A program made the position numbers and the translations under genes. The notes beneath the pieces were generated by a model that was not told where the DNA came from, searched no databases, and worked only from the letters and a program-made list of their open reading frames with translations. This document shows, piece by piece, positions 1 through 6,173 of a DNA stretch of 6,979 nucleotides. This DNA is from CAYWGR01 sp964458015 (GTDB lineage Bacteria > Planctomycetota > Planctomycetia > Pirellulales > Thermoguttaceae). The stretch covers positions 1-6,979 of the forward strand of contig CAYWGR010000234.1 in NCBI GenBank assembly GCA_964458015.1, given 5' to 3'. How positions within the stretch are numbered: the stretch's first letter is position 1; every line of letters begins with the position of its first letter.

Positions 1-57
1 CAGATCAATATCTTCGCCAACCCACCCCAAAGGACGGGTTAGACGAATGTTTACCAT
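1..57 (-). CDS. possible 5' end of a minus-strand gene, cut by the window edge
   Basis: An ATG at 57-55 opens a frame that stays open to the window edge: 19 codons beginning MVNIRLTRPLGWVGEDIDL. An in-frame TAA lies three codons upstream of the ATG, so this is the first ATG available in the frame. A TACAAT -10-like box lies about 58 nt upstream, and every other gene here runs the same way. No convincing SD precedes the ATG. I do not recognise the protein, and 18 open codons can easily occur by chance, so this is a tentative call. Confidence 0.35.
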   Translation of the reverse strand, partial: MVNIRLTRPLGWVGEDIDL

Positions 58-114
58 CCAAACAATTTATTTCGCTCGATTGTCTCTTGCTGCTCGGCGC
101 AATAAACAGCGTTA

Positions 115-141
115 ATTGTACCTGCTGCTATGCCCTGTCTA
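115..141 (-). promoter_or_regulatory. weak sigma70-like promoter candidate for the left-edge gene
   Basis: On the minus strand a TACAAT (115-120, 5 of 6 to the -10 consensus) is preceded by TAGACA (136-141, 5 of 6 to -35). The spacer is only 15 bp, shorter than the ideal 17. The predicted transcript would start near 108 and give a leader of about 50 nt before the ATG at 57. The -35 half overlaps one arm of the inverted repeat at 130-194. Confidence 0.3.
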
Positions 142-194
142 AAGGCATTTTTTTAGCCACGCCCCCATTTTCCGCCTATAAAAGCGCAGGGCAT
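130..194. repeat. inverted repeat ATGCCCTG / CAGGGCAT flanking an AT-rich loop
   Basis: The arms ATGCCCTG (130-137) and CAGGGCAT (187-194) are perfect 8-bp reverse complements separated by 49 nt. It lies between the end of the YkgJ-like gene (stop at 244) and the possible left-edge gene. Inside it, plus-strand ATGCC (130-134) and GGCAT (144-148) form a competing 5-bp hairpin followed by seven T (148-154), which resembles a weak plus-strand terminator. It could be a terminator, an operator or chance. No plus-strand gene is visible that would need a terminator here. Confidence 0.3.
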
Positions 195-243
195 CGTATT
201 GGTGCAAAAACACTCAATTTCCAGAAATCTCCGCCCGAAACGA

Positions 244-657
244 CTACACCCGGACTTCGCCCATGTGCTCCTGGATGCGATCGAGCGGAACGACACGCCC
301 CCGATTGCAGCCGCGGCATCGCTCGGCGGTGTCTTCCCAAGCCAACGGCGAAGAGAGGTTCGACGGCCAGAACGGCCACGTGCGGCATTGTCGCGGCCGG
401 GCGTCGTAGACGGTGCAAGCGCGGCTTTCGCCATGAAAAAACACGCAATCCCCGTTGCTCCATTCGATCAAGCTCTTGCGAATCCCCACCTTGCGGACAT
501 AGCGCCGCTCGAACTCGACAATGTCGATTTTCAACGCCTTGGCCAGCGCTTCGATTTCATTCTTATTAACCCAAACAAAGCCCGGCGCTCCCGTGCAGCA
601 GTCGCCGCAGCCGGTGCAGGAAAACTTCAAACCGTCACGATACCAAGGGTTGCTCAC
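244..657 (-). CDS. YkgJ-family cysteine cluster protein
   Basis: 137 aa, a probable zinc- or iron-binding protein of the YkgJ/UPF0153 (CxxCxxCC) family. Visible residues are C14-x2-C17-x2-C20-C21 near the N-terminus, C71, C81, then the family hallmark C-x-VYDARPRQ-C-R-x-WPFW with C91, and a C-terminal C114-x2-C117. All nine cysteines sit in the expected blocks, so the protein appears complete. There is no signal peptide or membrane segment, so it is probably cytoplasmic. The start is GTG at 657-655, supported by GGAG (664-667) six nt upstream. It follows the FAD/Fe-S oxidase by 15 nt and is probably the last gene of the folE operon. Members of the family have no firmly established reaction. 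A role in metal or Fe-S handling for the neighbouring oxidase is inference only. Confidence 0.9.
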   Translation of the reverse strand: MSNPWYRDGLKFSCTGCGDCCTGAPGFVWVNKNEIEALAKALKIDIVEFERRYVRKVGIRKSLIEWSNGDCVFFHGESRACTVYDARPRQCRTWPFWPSNLSSPLAWEDTAERCRGCNRGRVVPLDRIQEHMGEVRV

Positions 658-672
658 TATTTTCTCCGTTGT

Positions 673-3633
673 CTAATGAATCGCCAGCAATCGCGAAGCC
701 TCGGGCGCTAAGCCGTAAGACATGGCCAACAGCTCGATGGGGTGAATCGTCGGCTTTGTTGTGCCTTGTTCCATCTGAATTTTACACGCACTACATTCCG
801 TCGTCCCCGCCTGGATCTCGGGATCGCGCAGCCGGGAAATAAGCTTCCAGCCCGCACGAATGCTATTGCGGTAGTTTTTATGCAGCAATCCGAACGTCCC
901 CGCCATGCCCGAACATCCCGCTTCCACATGATGCAGATGGATCCCCGGGATCAATCGCAGGATCTGCTCGCCGGGCGAACCGATCTCCAGCGCCCGCAAA
1001 TGGCACGGCAAATGATAACCAAGCGTCAGATTAAGAGGTCTTAAGTCGAGCTGAAGATGGCCGCGCGCATGCAATCGCCAAAGGTAGCTGCACGCCTCGC
1101 TTGTATTGGCCGCCACCAATCGAGCATCATCGTCATCGAGCAGTTGCGGATACTCGCGTGTTAAGCAGAGAACGGCAGCCGGCTCTGTCGCCAGGATATG
1201 GTATCCCTGCCGCACGGCGTCGGCCAGCAGCGCGACATTGTGTTCGGCCAGCCGCCGCGCATGTTCCAAGGCCCCCGAAGCGATCGAAGGCATGCCCGCC
1301 TGACGTTGATCAGGATGCACATAAACCGCAATGCCGTTGTGTTCCAGCACCGCGACCATCGATTCGGCGAGTTGTGGGTCGAAATAGTTCGCATAGGTAT
1401 CCACGAAATAAAGAACCTTTTGACCGCTGCGCCGCGACGGCTTGGTAAGGCGCCGTCGCGCTGCTCGCCGCAAAAAACTGCGCGCCGCGACCCGCGGCAG
1501 CTTGCGGCCCTGGCTAATGCCCAACGTTTTTTCCAGCAGCCACCGCATTTGGCGATTGTTCAAGGCCCAATTGGCGGCCGGCGCGATCAAGCCGCCTAGC
1601 GAACCGAGCAAATCGAGTCGCGTCATGGCCCAATCCGACAACGGCAACCCATTGGCCGCTACATAGGCCCCCTTGCCCTCGCGCATCAGCCGCGGAATAT
1701 CGACGCCGGCGGGACATTCCAGCCGGCAAGCATGGCAATGCACGCACAGATCGGCAATCGCCTTGAAATCATCGTTGACCAACAACGTAAGATCCAACGA
1801 GCCGGAAAGAACGCCGCCGATCAAGTTGGCCTTGGCCCGGGGCGACGCCTCTTCGGCCGGCGCATAACGGAAAATCGGGCACATCCGAAGTCCCGGCGTC
1901 TGCGTGCGACATTCCCCGCAGCGATTACATGCCGAAACGGCATCCAGAATGCGAGCAGGCTCCCAATTTAGTTGCAGAGCGATCAGATTTCGCAATTCCG
2001 TCGAGGCTGCTTCCGAATCAGTCGTCGGCGTCGGTTCTACCCGAAGCGGACGGCGCAAATGCGCGGAAATCAAATCATTTTCGGCATTGCCGATAATTTT
2101 GCCGGGATTCAGTATGTTTTTCGGATCAAAAATCTGCTTGACCGCACAAAACACATCGTACAAGGGGCCTGCCTGCTGCCGGACGAAAGCCGTGCGGCTT
2201 AGACCGCAGGCATGTTCTCCGCAAACGGTCCCTCCGACGGCAAGCACTTCCTCGTAAAGTTCGGCAGCCAATCGGTGCATGCGCTCTATGTCGTCGGCAT
2301 TGGATAAATCTAAAAACGGCAAGACGTGCAGTTGTCCGTGCCCTGCATGGCTGAATAACGAAGCGGTCACTTGGTTGCGTTTCAAGACATTTTGCATCCG
2401 CACCAAAAAGTCGGGCAATACCTCGGGCGCCACCGCCATATCTTCAACGATTGCCACCGGCCGGCTGGGCCCCTTCAGGCGATAGAGCGCCGGCTTGATC
2501 CGATCGACCAGATGCCAAAACAGTTTGATTTCCTCGTCCTCGAACGCCTGCCTCGCTCCAAAAGCTAACCGCTTCTGAGGCCAAATCTCATCGACCATCT
2601 GTTGCAGCCGGACTCGCACTTCAAGCGGATCATCGCCCTCTTGCTCGACAAGCAAAACGGCCTCGGCTTCCGTCGGTATCAATTGTTCAAAACGCGGCTC
2701 CGTTTCACGGGCAAGGCTTAAATGCCGCCGGTCCATCAAATCGCAAGCTGAAGGCTTGTGCGAAAGCACATCGAGCACCGTTCGAGCGGCCTTGTCCAAG
2801 CTATCGAACATCAGCAGCGCAACCGCTCGATGACGCGGCAACCGATCGGTGGTCAATAAAGCCTCGGTAATCAAGGCCAGCGTGCCCTCGGAACCAACCA
2901 ACAATCGAGCAACGTCCAGATAATCGTCGCTCAGCACGTCGGTCAAGTTGTAGCCGCAATGGTTCAAGGGGCTTTTCGGCTGATTTTGGCGAATCAACTC
3001 CGCATTATTCTTCAGCAGCGAAGCCAGTTGGTTGACGAGATCGCGTTTGCGAGGAATCGAACTCGTGCTCTGGCCATCGGCCAAGGGTTCGCGGCCGACT
3101 TCGAGCACTTGCCCATCGGCCAACACAACTTGAAGGCTCTGGACGCATCGCCGCGTTGAACCATACGCCAACCATCGGCTGCCGGCGGCATCAATCGCCA
3201 ACATGCTGCCGATGGTGGTAACGCAACTGGAAGCGGGATCCGGCCCAAAGAATCGCCCCGAGGGCTGCAACACACTGTTGAGACGTTCGTGAACTACCCC
3301 CGGTTGAACGCGAACGCGGTCGTCGTCGATGCGGATGATGCGTCGCAGATGCGTCGAAAAATCCAGGATTAGCCCGGCCCCCAGCGATTCGCCCGCCAGA
3401 CCGGTGCCCGCTCCGCGGGCATGGATAGGCAAACCTTTATCGGCGGCATATTGGACACATGCGGCGACATCGGCCGTCGAGCGAGGATAAACCACGGCCA
3501 ACGGCTTGATTTCGTAGATGCTGGCATCGCCGGCAAAAAGCTGGAGAAAGGCATCATCGCAACGGACCTCTCCCGCGATCAGCCCTCGCAAATCGTCTTG
3601 AACGCGTTCTCGTTGCGGATCGAGCGGGCTCAT
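673..3633 (-). CDS. FAD-linked / Fe-S fusion oxidoreductase (D-2-hydroxyacid dehydrogenase type, GlcD-GlcF or YdiJ-like)
   Basis: 986 aa, a single-chain fusion of a flavin dehydrogenase and an Fe-S electron-transfer module, about the size of E. coli YdiJ. Residues about 44-262 form a PCMH-type FAD-binding domain (RGAGTGLAGE at 73-82; LVGSEGTLALITEA near 245-258). Residues about 265-515 form the FAD-oxidase C-terminal domain, with HAGHGQLH at 429-436, CGEHACGLSR at 471-480 and FDPKNILNPGK at 502-512. A ferredoxin-like part follows with two cysteine clusters, C569/C572/C575/C585-P and C630/C633/C636/C640-P. The C-terminus holds GlpC/HdrB-like CCG modules, the second with C877, GCSGMAGTFG (C907) and ECSAC (C947, C950). 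Such enzymes oxidise D-lactate, glycolate or D-2-hydroxyglutarate and pass electrons on via Fe-S centres. The substrate here cannot be read from sequence. ATG at 3633 has AGGGG (3641-3645) 7 nt upstream. There is no signal peptide. It is the second gene of the folE operon. Confidence 0.93.
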   Translation of the reverse strand: MSPLDPQRERVQDDLRGLIAGEVRCDDAFLQLFAGDASIYEIKPLAVVYPRSTADVAACVQYAADKGLPIHARGAGTGLAGESLGAGLILDFSTHLRRIIRIDDDRVRVQPGVVHERLNSVLQPSGRFFGPDPASSCVTTIGSMLAIDAAGSRWLAYGSTRRCVQSLQVVLADGQVLEVGREPLADGQSTSSIPRKRDLVNQLASLLKNNAELIRQNQPKSPLNHCGYNLTDVLSDDYLDVARLLVGSEGTLALITEALLTTDRLPRHRAVALLMFDSLDKAARTVLDVLSHKPSACDLMDRRHLSLARETEPRFEQLIPTEAEAVLLVEQEGDDPLEVRVRLQQMVDEIWPQKRLAFGARQAFEDEEIKLFWHLVDRIKPALYRLKGPSRPVAIVEDMAVAPEVLPDFLVRMQNVLKRNQVTASLFSHAGHGQLHVLPFLDLSNADDIERMHRLAAELYEEVLAVGGTVCGEHACGLSRTAFVRQQAGPLYDVFCAVKQIFDPKNILNPGKIIGNAENDLISAHLRRPLRVEPTPTTDSEAASTELRNLIALQLNWEPARILDAVSACNRCGECRTQTPGLRMCPIFRYAPAEEASPRAKANLIGGVLSGSLDLTLLVNDDFKAIADLCVHCHACRLECPAGVDIPRLMREGKGAYVAANGLPLSDWAMTRLDLLGSLGGLIAPAANWALNNRQMRWLLEKTLGISQGRKLPRVAARSFLRRAARRRLTKPSRRSGQKVLYFVDTYANYFDPQLAESMVAVLEHNGIAVYVHPDQRQAGMPSIASGALEHARRLAEHNVALLADAVRQGYHILATEPAAVLCLTREYPQLLDDDDARLVAANTSEACSYLWRLHARGHLQLDLRPLNLTLGYHLPCHLRALEIGSPGEQILRLIPGIHLHHVEAGCSGMAGTFGLLHKNYRNSIRAGWKLISRLRDPEIQAGTTECSACKIQMEQGTTKPTIHPIELLAMSYGLAPEASRLLAIH

Positions 3634-3660
3634 GTCGAGACCCCTGAGGGTGCCTGGCGT

Positions 3661-4311
3661 CTAACGACGCTCTCCATAAATCAACGTCATCAGTTCCGCA
3701 CGGGTCGAAGGTTTCGTGCGGAAGCAGCCTTTCATGGCCGATGTGACACAGACCGCGCCCGGCTTACGAATGCCGCGAATCGTCATGCAGGTATGCACGG
3801 CCTCGATCACTACGGCCACTCCCTTGGCGTGAAGTTCTTCGACCAACAAGTTCGCGATTTCCTCGGTCATGCGCTCCTGAACCTGGGGCCGTCGTGCAAT
3901 CTCATCGACGACACGAGCCAGTTTGCTGAGCCCGATCACACGATCCCCCGGCAAGTAGGCCACATGGGCCTTGCCCATGAAAGGCAGCATGTGATGTTCG
4001 CACATGCTGTTGAAACTGATGTCGCGCACCAAAACCACTTCGTCGCAGGTCTCGGTGAAGAATTTGCGAAGATGTCGCCGAGGATCTTGGTGCAATCCGC
4101 CGAACAATTCCGAATACATGCGAGCAACGCGGGCGGGTGTTTCTCGAAGACCTTCGCGGTCCGGGTTTTCGCCGATGGCCGCCAAGATCTCACGCACGGC
4201 ATGTTCGATTCGCGGGCCATCCACTTGAGTAATGTGCGCGCCGTCGGACTCATCCGTCTCGGAATCTAAACTGCCGGCAATTTTATCTTCAGACTGGGAA
4301 AAAACGGCCAC
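3661..4311 (-). CDS. folE: GTP cyclohydrolase I (type IA)
   Basis: 216 aa, cytoplasmic. It converts GTP to 7,8-dihydroneopterin triphosphate and formate, the first step of tetrahydrofolate synthesis and the entry to other pterin and 7-deazaguanine pathways. The zinc ligands of the family are present: C104 and H107 in SMCEHHMLPF (102-111) and C175 in HTCMTIRG (173-180), offset by six from E. coli C110/H113/C181. GLRETPARVARM (54-65), the Y-PGDRVIGLSKLARVVD segment from 119 and the QVQERMTEEIA helix near 143-153 are also typical. A 30-residue acidic N-terminal extension precedes the conserved core. The start is GTG at 4311-4309, with GAGG (4321-4324) nine nt upstream. It leads an operon: the oxidase begins 27 nt after its stop. 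A strong promoter lies just upstream. No frameshift or missing catalytic residue is seen. Confidence 0.97.
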   Translation of the reverse strand: MAVFSQSEDKIAGSLDSETDESDGAHITQVDGPRIEHAVREILAAIGENPDREGLRETPARVARMYSELFGGLHQDPRRHLRKFFTETCDEVVLVRDISFNSMCEHHMLPFMGKAHVAYLPGDRVIGLSKLARVVDEIARRPQVQERMTEEIANLLVEELHAKGVAVVIEAVHTCMTIRGIRKPGAVCVTSAMKGCFRTKPSTRAELMTLIYGERR

Positions 4312-4347
4312 GACACAATACCTCGGTTGGGGAATGCAAGTTAATTT

Positions 4348-4376
4348 ATCTTAAGAGTCGGCCGCCAAGCGGTCAA
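4348..4376 (-). promoter_or_regulatory. sigma70-like promoter of the folE operon
   Basis: On the minus strand TTGACC (4371-4376, 5 of 6 to consensus) and TAAGAT (4348-4353, 4 of 6) are separated by exactly 17 bp. Transcription would begin near 4341, giving a leader of roughly 30 nt that contains the GAGG ribosome site. The spacer holds a short inverted repeat, CCGC-TTG-GCGG (4362-4372), that touches the -35 box. Confidence 0.65.
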
Positions 4377-4377
4377 G

Positions 4378-4399
4378 AATACCTAAGGTATTTTATACC
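4378..4399. promoter_or_regulatory. ATACC/GGTAT inverted-repeat cluster next to the folE -35 box
   Basis: The plus strand shows AATACC-TAA-GGTATT (4378-4392), a 6-bp perfect inverted repeat. A further ATACC follows at 4395-4399 and pairs with the same GGTAT across a 3-nt centre. Three half-sites with the same 3-nt spacing thus sit one base upstream of the folE -35 box. This arrangement fits an activator or repressor site, or an AT-rich UP-like element. The regulator cannot be named. Confidence 0.4.
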
Positions 4400-4516
4400 A
4401 TCCCGCCATTCCTTTCTGCGCGTTCTTCGATGTTTAACCGCTGAAAAAGCATGTATTTTCCAAAAAACATAGGCAACTGGCTTGGAAATCGACAATTAAA
4501 CCACCCTATTAACGCC

Positions 4517-4542
4517 ACTAGCCGCCTAAAACGGCGGCTAGT
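4517..4542 (-). terminator. 10-bp perfect hairpin, probable terminator of the secreted-protein gene
   Basis: ACTAGCCGCC (4517-4526) and GGCGGCTAGT (4533-4542) are exact reverse complements around a 6-nt loop. The hairpin begins 28 nt after the stop of the Tyr/Pro/Cys-rich protein gene and lies before the folE promoter, where a terminator is expected. No clear U-run follows on the minus strand, so it may act with a factor or protect the mRNA 3' end. Confidence 0.55.
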
Positions 4543-4570
4543 TAACAGGCATTGCATTAGGGGAACGTGA

Positions 4571-5326
4571 TCAGTCGCGGGCAGGCTGCCAACCGTCGTT
4601 GTCTTCTGACGCAGTGGATGCGGCAGACGTTGAAATCAAGTCGATTCGAGACGCTGAATATATCGGCCTGGCAACCGTTCGGTCTTTCGGATCGGGAAGC
4701 GTCGGCGCAGGCATCGAATTCTGATGCACATCCGTCTGAGGAATCGGCTTCAAGTCGGGAGCCGTGGCCGGCTTCTCAACCTTTTCTTGGAACGTCTTTT
4801 GCGGTGCGGGAGGTGCAGAGGTCGCCGCCTCGCCGTTGCCGTTCGTGTAAGGAGCAACAGACGTGGTTGCAGGCGCCGCCGTCGCGGCACAAGACGAGCA
4901 ACCCGATGCCGGAGCACCGTAAGTCACCGTGCCGCAACCGCAGCCGGAAGTGCATGTGTTGCAAGTCGAACAGGCGTTATAGCCCATGTACGTAACAACA
5001 GGAGCCGCCGTGTAAACGGGCCGATATACGGCATAAGGAACCGTGCGCGATTGTGTGGTCCAACCGCCAAAAAACGGCCGATACGTGGTCACCGAATAAC
5101 TCGTGACCGGCTGATAGACCGCCACCGGGGCTGGTTGATACATCGCACGGTACACAACCGTCGGCATGTACGCTGTTTGCGGAACTGGAGCCGCATAAAA
5201 CGGAGCGGGTGCATAGGTCGCTACGTAAGGCGCAGGGCTCGCACCGTTACAACCGCAATCGGCCAAGCTCCAACTCGGCATACCTAATACAACCGCACAA
5301 CCACACGCAATTCCAATAATTCGCAT
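4571..5326 (-). CDS. exported Tyr/Pro/Val-rich protein with Cys cluster (planctomycete YTV-like)
   Basis: 251 aa from the chosen start. Residues 1-22 are a Sec signal peptide (MR, hydrophobic IIGIACGCAVVLGM, cleavage likely after SLA22, mature start DCGCNG). The -1 Asp argues against a lipobox. Residues 33-113 are low-complexity Tyr/Pro/Val with repeated YxP and YRPV elements (MYQPAPVAVYQPV, TTYRPFFGGW, YAVYRPVYTAAPVV), like planctomycete YTV-type proteins. A Cys cluster follows (C119, C122, C125, C129, C131, C143, C146), adding to C24 and C26. The tail (150-251) is Ala/Thr/Pro-rich and probably disordered. Nine cysteines in the mature part suggest disulfide bonding or metal binding in the cell envelope. 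The function is unknown; a structural or cell-surface role is inference. The start at 5326 has GAGG six nt upstream; ATG at 5341 (five residues longer, also with a purine-rich upstream stretch) is the alternative. The gene appears monocistronic. Confidence 0.8.
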   Translation of the reverse strand: MRIIGIACGCAVVLGMPSWSLADCGCNGASPAPYVATYAPAPFYAAPVPQTAYMPTVVYRAMYQPAPVAVYQPVTSYSVTTYRPFFGGWTTQSRTVPYAVYRPVYTAAPVVTYMGYNACSTCNTCTSGCGCGTVTYGAPASGCSSCAATAAPATTSVAPYTNGNGEAATSAPPAPQKTFQEKVEKPATAPDLKPIPQTDVHQNSMPAPTLPDPKDRTVARPIYSASRIDLISTSAASTASEDNDGWQPARD

Positions 5327-5332
5327 TGTTGA

Positions 5333-5336
5333 CCTC
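5333..5336 (-). promoter_or_regulatory. ribosome binding site deciding the start of the secreted protein
   Basis: GAGG (read as TTGAGGTCAACAATG on the minus strand) lies six nt before the ATG at 5326-5324. The rival ATG at 5341-5339 has a less canonical AAAGGG seven nt upstream. Both starts leave the signal peptide intact. Confidence 0.55.
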
Positions 5337-5381
5337 AACATGGCTTTACCCTTTCCTACGCAGAAAAGAATTGATTCGTTC

Positions 5382-5410
5382 ATCAAACCGCGATTAACCC
5401 ACAATGTCAA
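5382..5410 (-). promoter_or_regulatory. near-consensus sigma70-like promoter of the secreted-protein gene
   Basis: On the minus strand a perfect TTGACA -35 (5405-5410) is followed after exactly 17 bp by TTTGAT (5382-5387, 4 of 6 to the -10 consensus). The start of transcription would be near 5375, about 50 nt before the ATG at 5326. The longest possible open frame begins at the TTG of this -35 box, so that longer start cannot be used from this promoter. Confidence 0.65.
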
Positions 5411-5558
5411 GCAACTGTCGGCCGGTCTTCACACAGATGGTTGCCATTTCCGTTTATTCATATTATGCGGATTTGGCAAGCAGTTCTGTTTATGACGTAT
5501 ATGCCGACGCGGTGCCATTCACGGTTTTTCGCACCATATTGAACAGTAGGTCATAAAA

Positions 5559-6173
5559 TCACCCCAGGTTGGGTTTATTTTGTTCGTAAATATCGTAAAG
5601 CTCGAACAATATTTCTCGCAAATCGCCACGATGCTGGGTAAAAAGGAGCGTCAAGACGTCTTCGGAAATCATCTGGGGCTGATTGGCTGACAAATAGGCG
5701 ACAATCTTTGCGAGCAACTCGGGCGTGGCGGCCGTTTGAAAAAGCGTCGGCAGTCCCATTGGCACGTGTGCGGTAATCAGCAACCCCATTCCGCGTCGCC
5801 GACAAAACCTTTTCAGGCGAAATCGGCTAAGACGGTTTAGTTGTTCATAGCCGTCAATCACAAGAATGGCAGACCCTTGGAGGCGAGTATCCGCCCACAA
5901 GTCCGGGGGCAATCGTCGCTGGCCGTCATGAAGCTCGACAAGGACGATGCCATATCCTGTCCTTTCAAAGACGGAAATCAACGCAGCCAGCAGCGTCGAT
6001 TTGCCGGAGCCGTGCGGACCGATGATTTCACCTTGCCGACCGGTGGCTTGAAAACGCTCAACCAACGTCTCGGCAGTATGATCGGACGGAAAGAGAAAGG
6101 GGATAGCGCCTGGCCGCACGCGCCGCGTGCAAAAAGGATTTCCAGAAGCAGACTGCGTGTTGGTTTCGTTCAC
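5559..6173 (-). CDS. small P-loop (AAA-like) ATPase of unknown function
   Basis: 204 aa, soluble, with no signal peptide or membrane segment. A Walker A motif, GPHGSGKST, is at 52-60, and a Walker B-like strand, AILVIDGYEQL, is at 102-112 (D107, E110). A further hydrophobic strand ending in polar residues, GLLITAH (130-136), sits where AAA+ proteins carry sensor 1. The C-terminal HRGDLREIL (181-189, R186) looks like the sensor-2 helix of Orc/DnaA-type AAA+ proteins. The N-terminus NPFCTRRVRPGAIPFLFP (12-29) is a style I associate with planctomycete proteins of unknown role. The start is GTG at 6173, whose last bases overlap the TGA of the upstream arrestin-like gene (GTGA). A longer frame to 6275 would overlap that gene by about 100 nt and is less likely. 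ATP binding is well supported; substrate and partner are not. Coupling to two arrestin-like proteins suggests a shared complex. Confidence 0.85.
   Translation of the reverse strand: MNETNTQSASGNPFCTRRVRPGAIPFLFPSDHTAETLVERFQATGRQGEIIGPHGSGKSTLLAALISVFERTGYGIVLVELHDGQRRLPPDLWADTRLQGSAILVIDGYEQLNRLSRFRLKRFCRRRGMGLLITAHVPMGLPTLFQTAATPELLAKIVAYLSANQPQMISEDVLTLLFTQHRGDLREILFELYDIYEQNKPNLG

Noticed and set aside
206..228. Terminator for the folE operon (minus-strand ATTTC/GAAAT followed by TTTTT)
   Set aside because: The two arms are separated by only 2 nt, too tight for a stable hairpin, and there are no G-C rich pairs.
87..711. Plus-strand frames of 160 and 170 residues
   Set aside because: They overlap the YkgJ-like gene, whose cysteine pattern is clear. 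No ribosome site or recognisable motif supports them.
3421..4269. 282-residue open frame on the plus strand
   Set aside because: It lies antisense to folE and the oxidase N-terminus, both certain from conserved motifs. Its composition reads as a mirror of those genes and no family motif is visible.
4891..5000. Cysteine-rich segment as a ferredoxin or zinc-finger domain
   Set aside because: The spacing does not match a known ferredoxin or zinc-finger pattern, and the protein carries an export signal, so a cytoplasmic Fe-S protein is unlikely.
4724..5287. 187-residue Arg-rich plus-strand frame
   Set aside because: It is antisense to the Tyr/Pro/Cys-rich secreted protein. The Arg richness arises from complementing Pro/Ala/Thr/Cys codons, and the minus-strand gene has a promoter, ribosome site and signal peptide.
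5511..5535. GGTGC...GCACC inverted repeat downstream of the ATPase as a terminator
   Set aside because: The stem is only 5 bp around a 15-nt loop, and no U-run follows on the minus strand. This is too weak to call.
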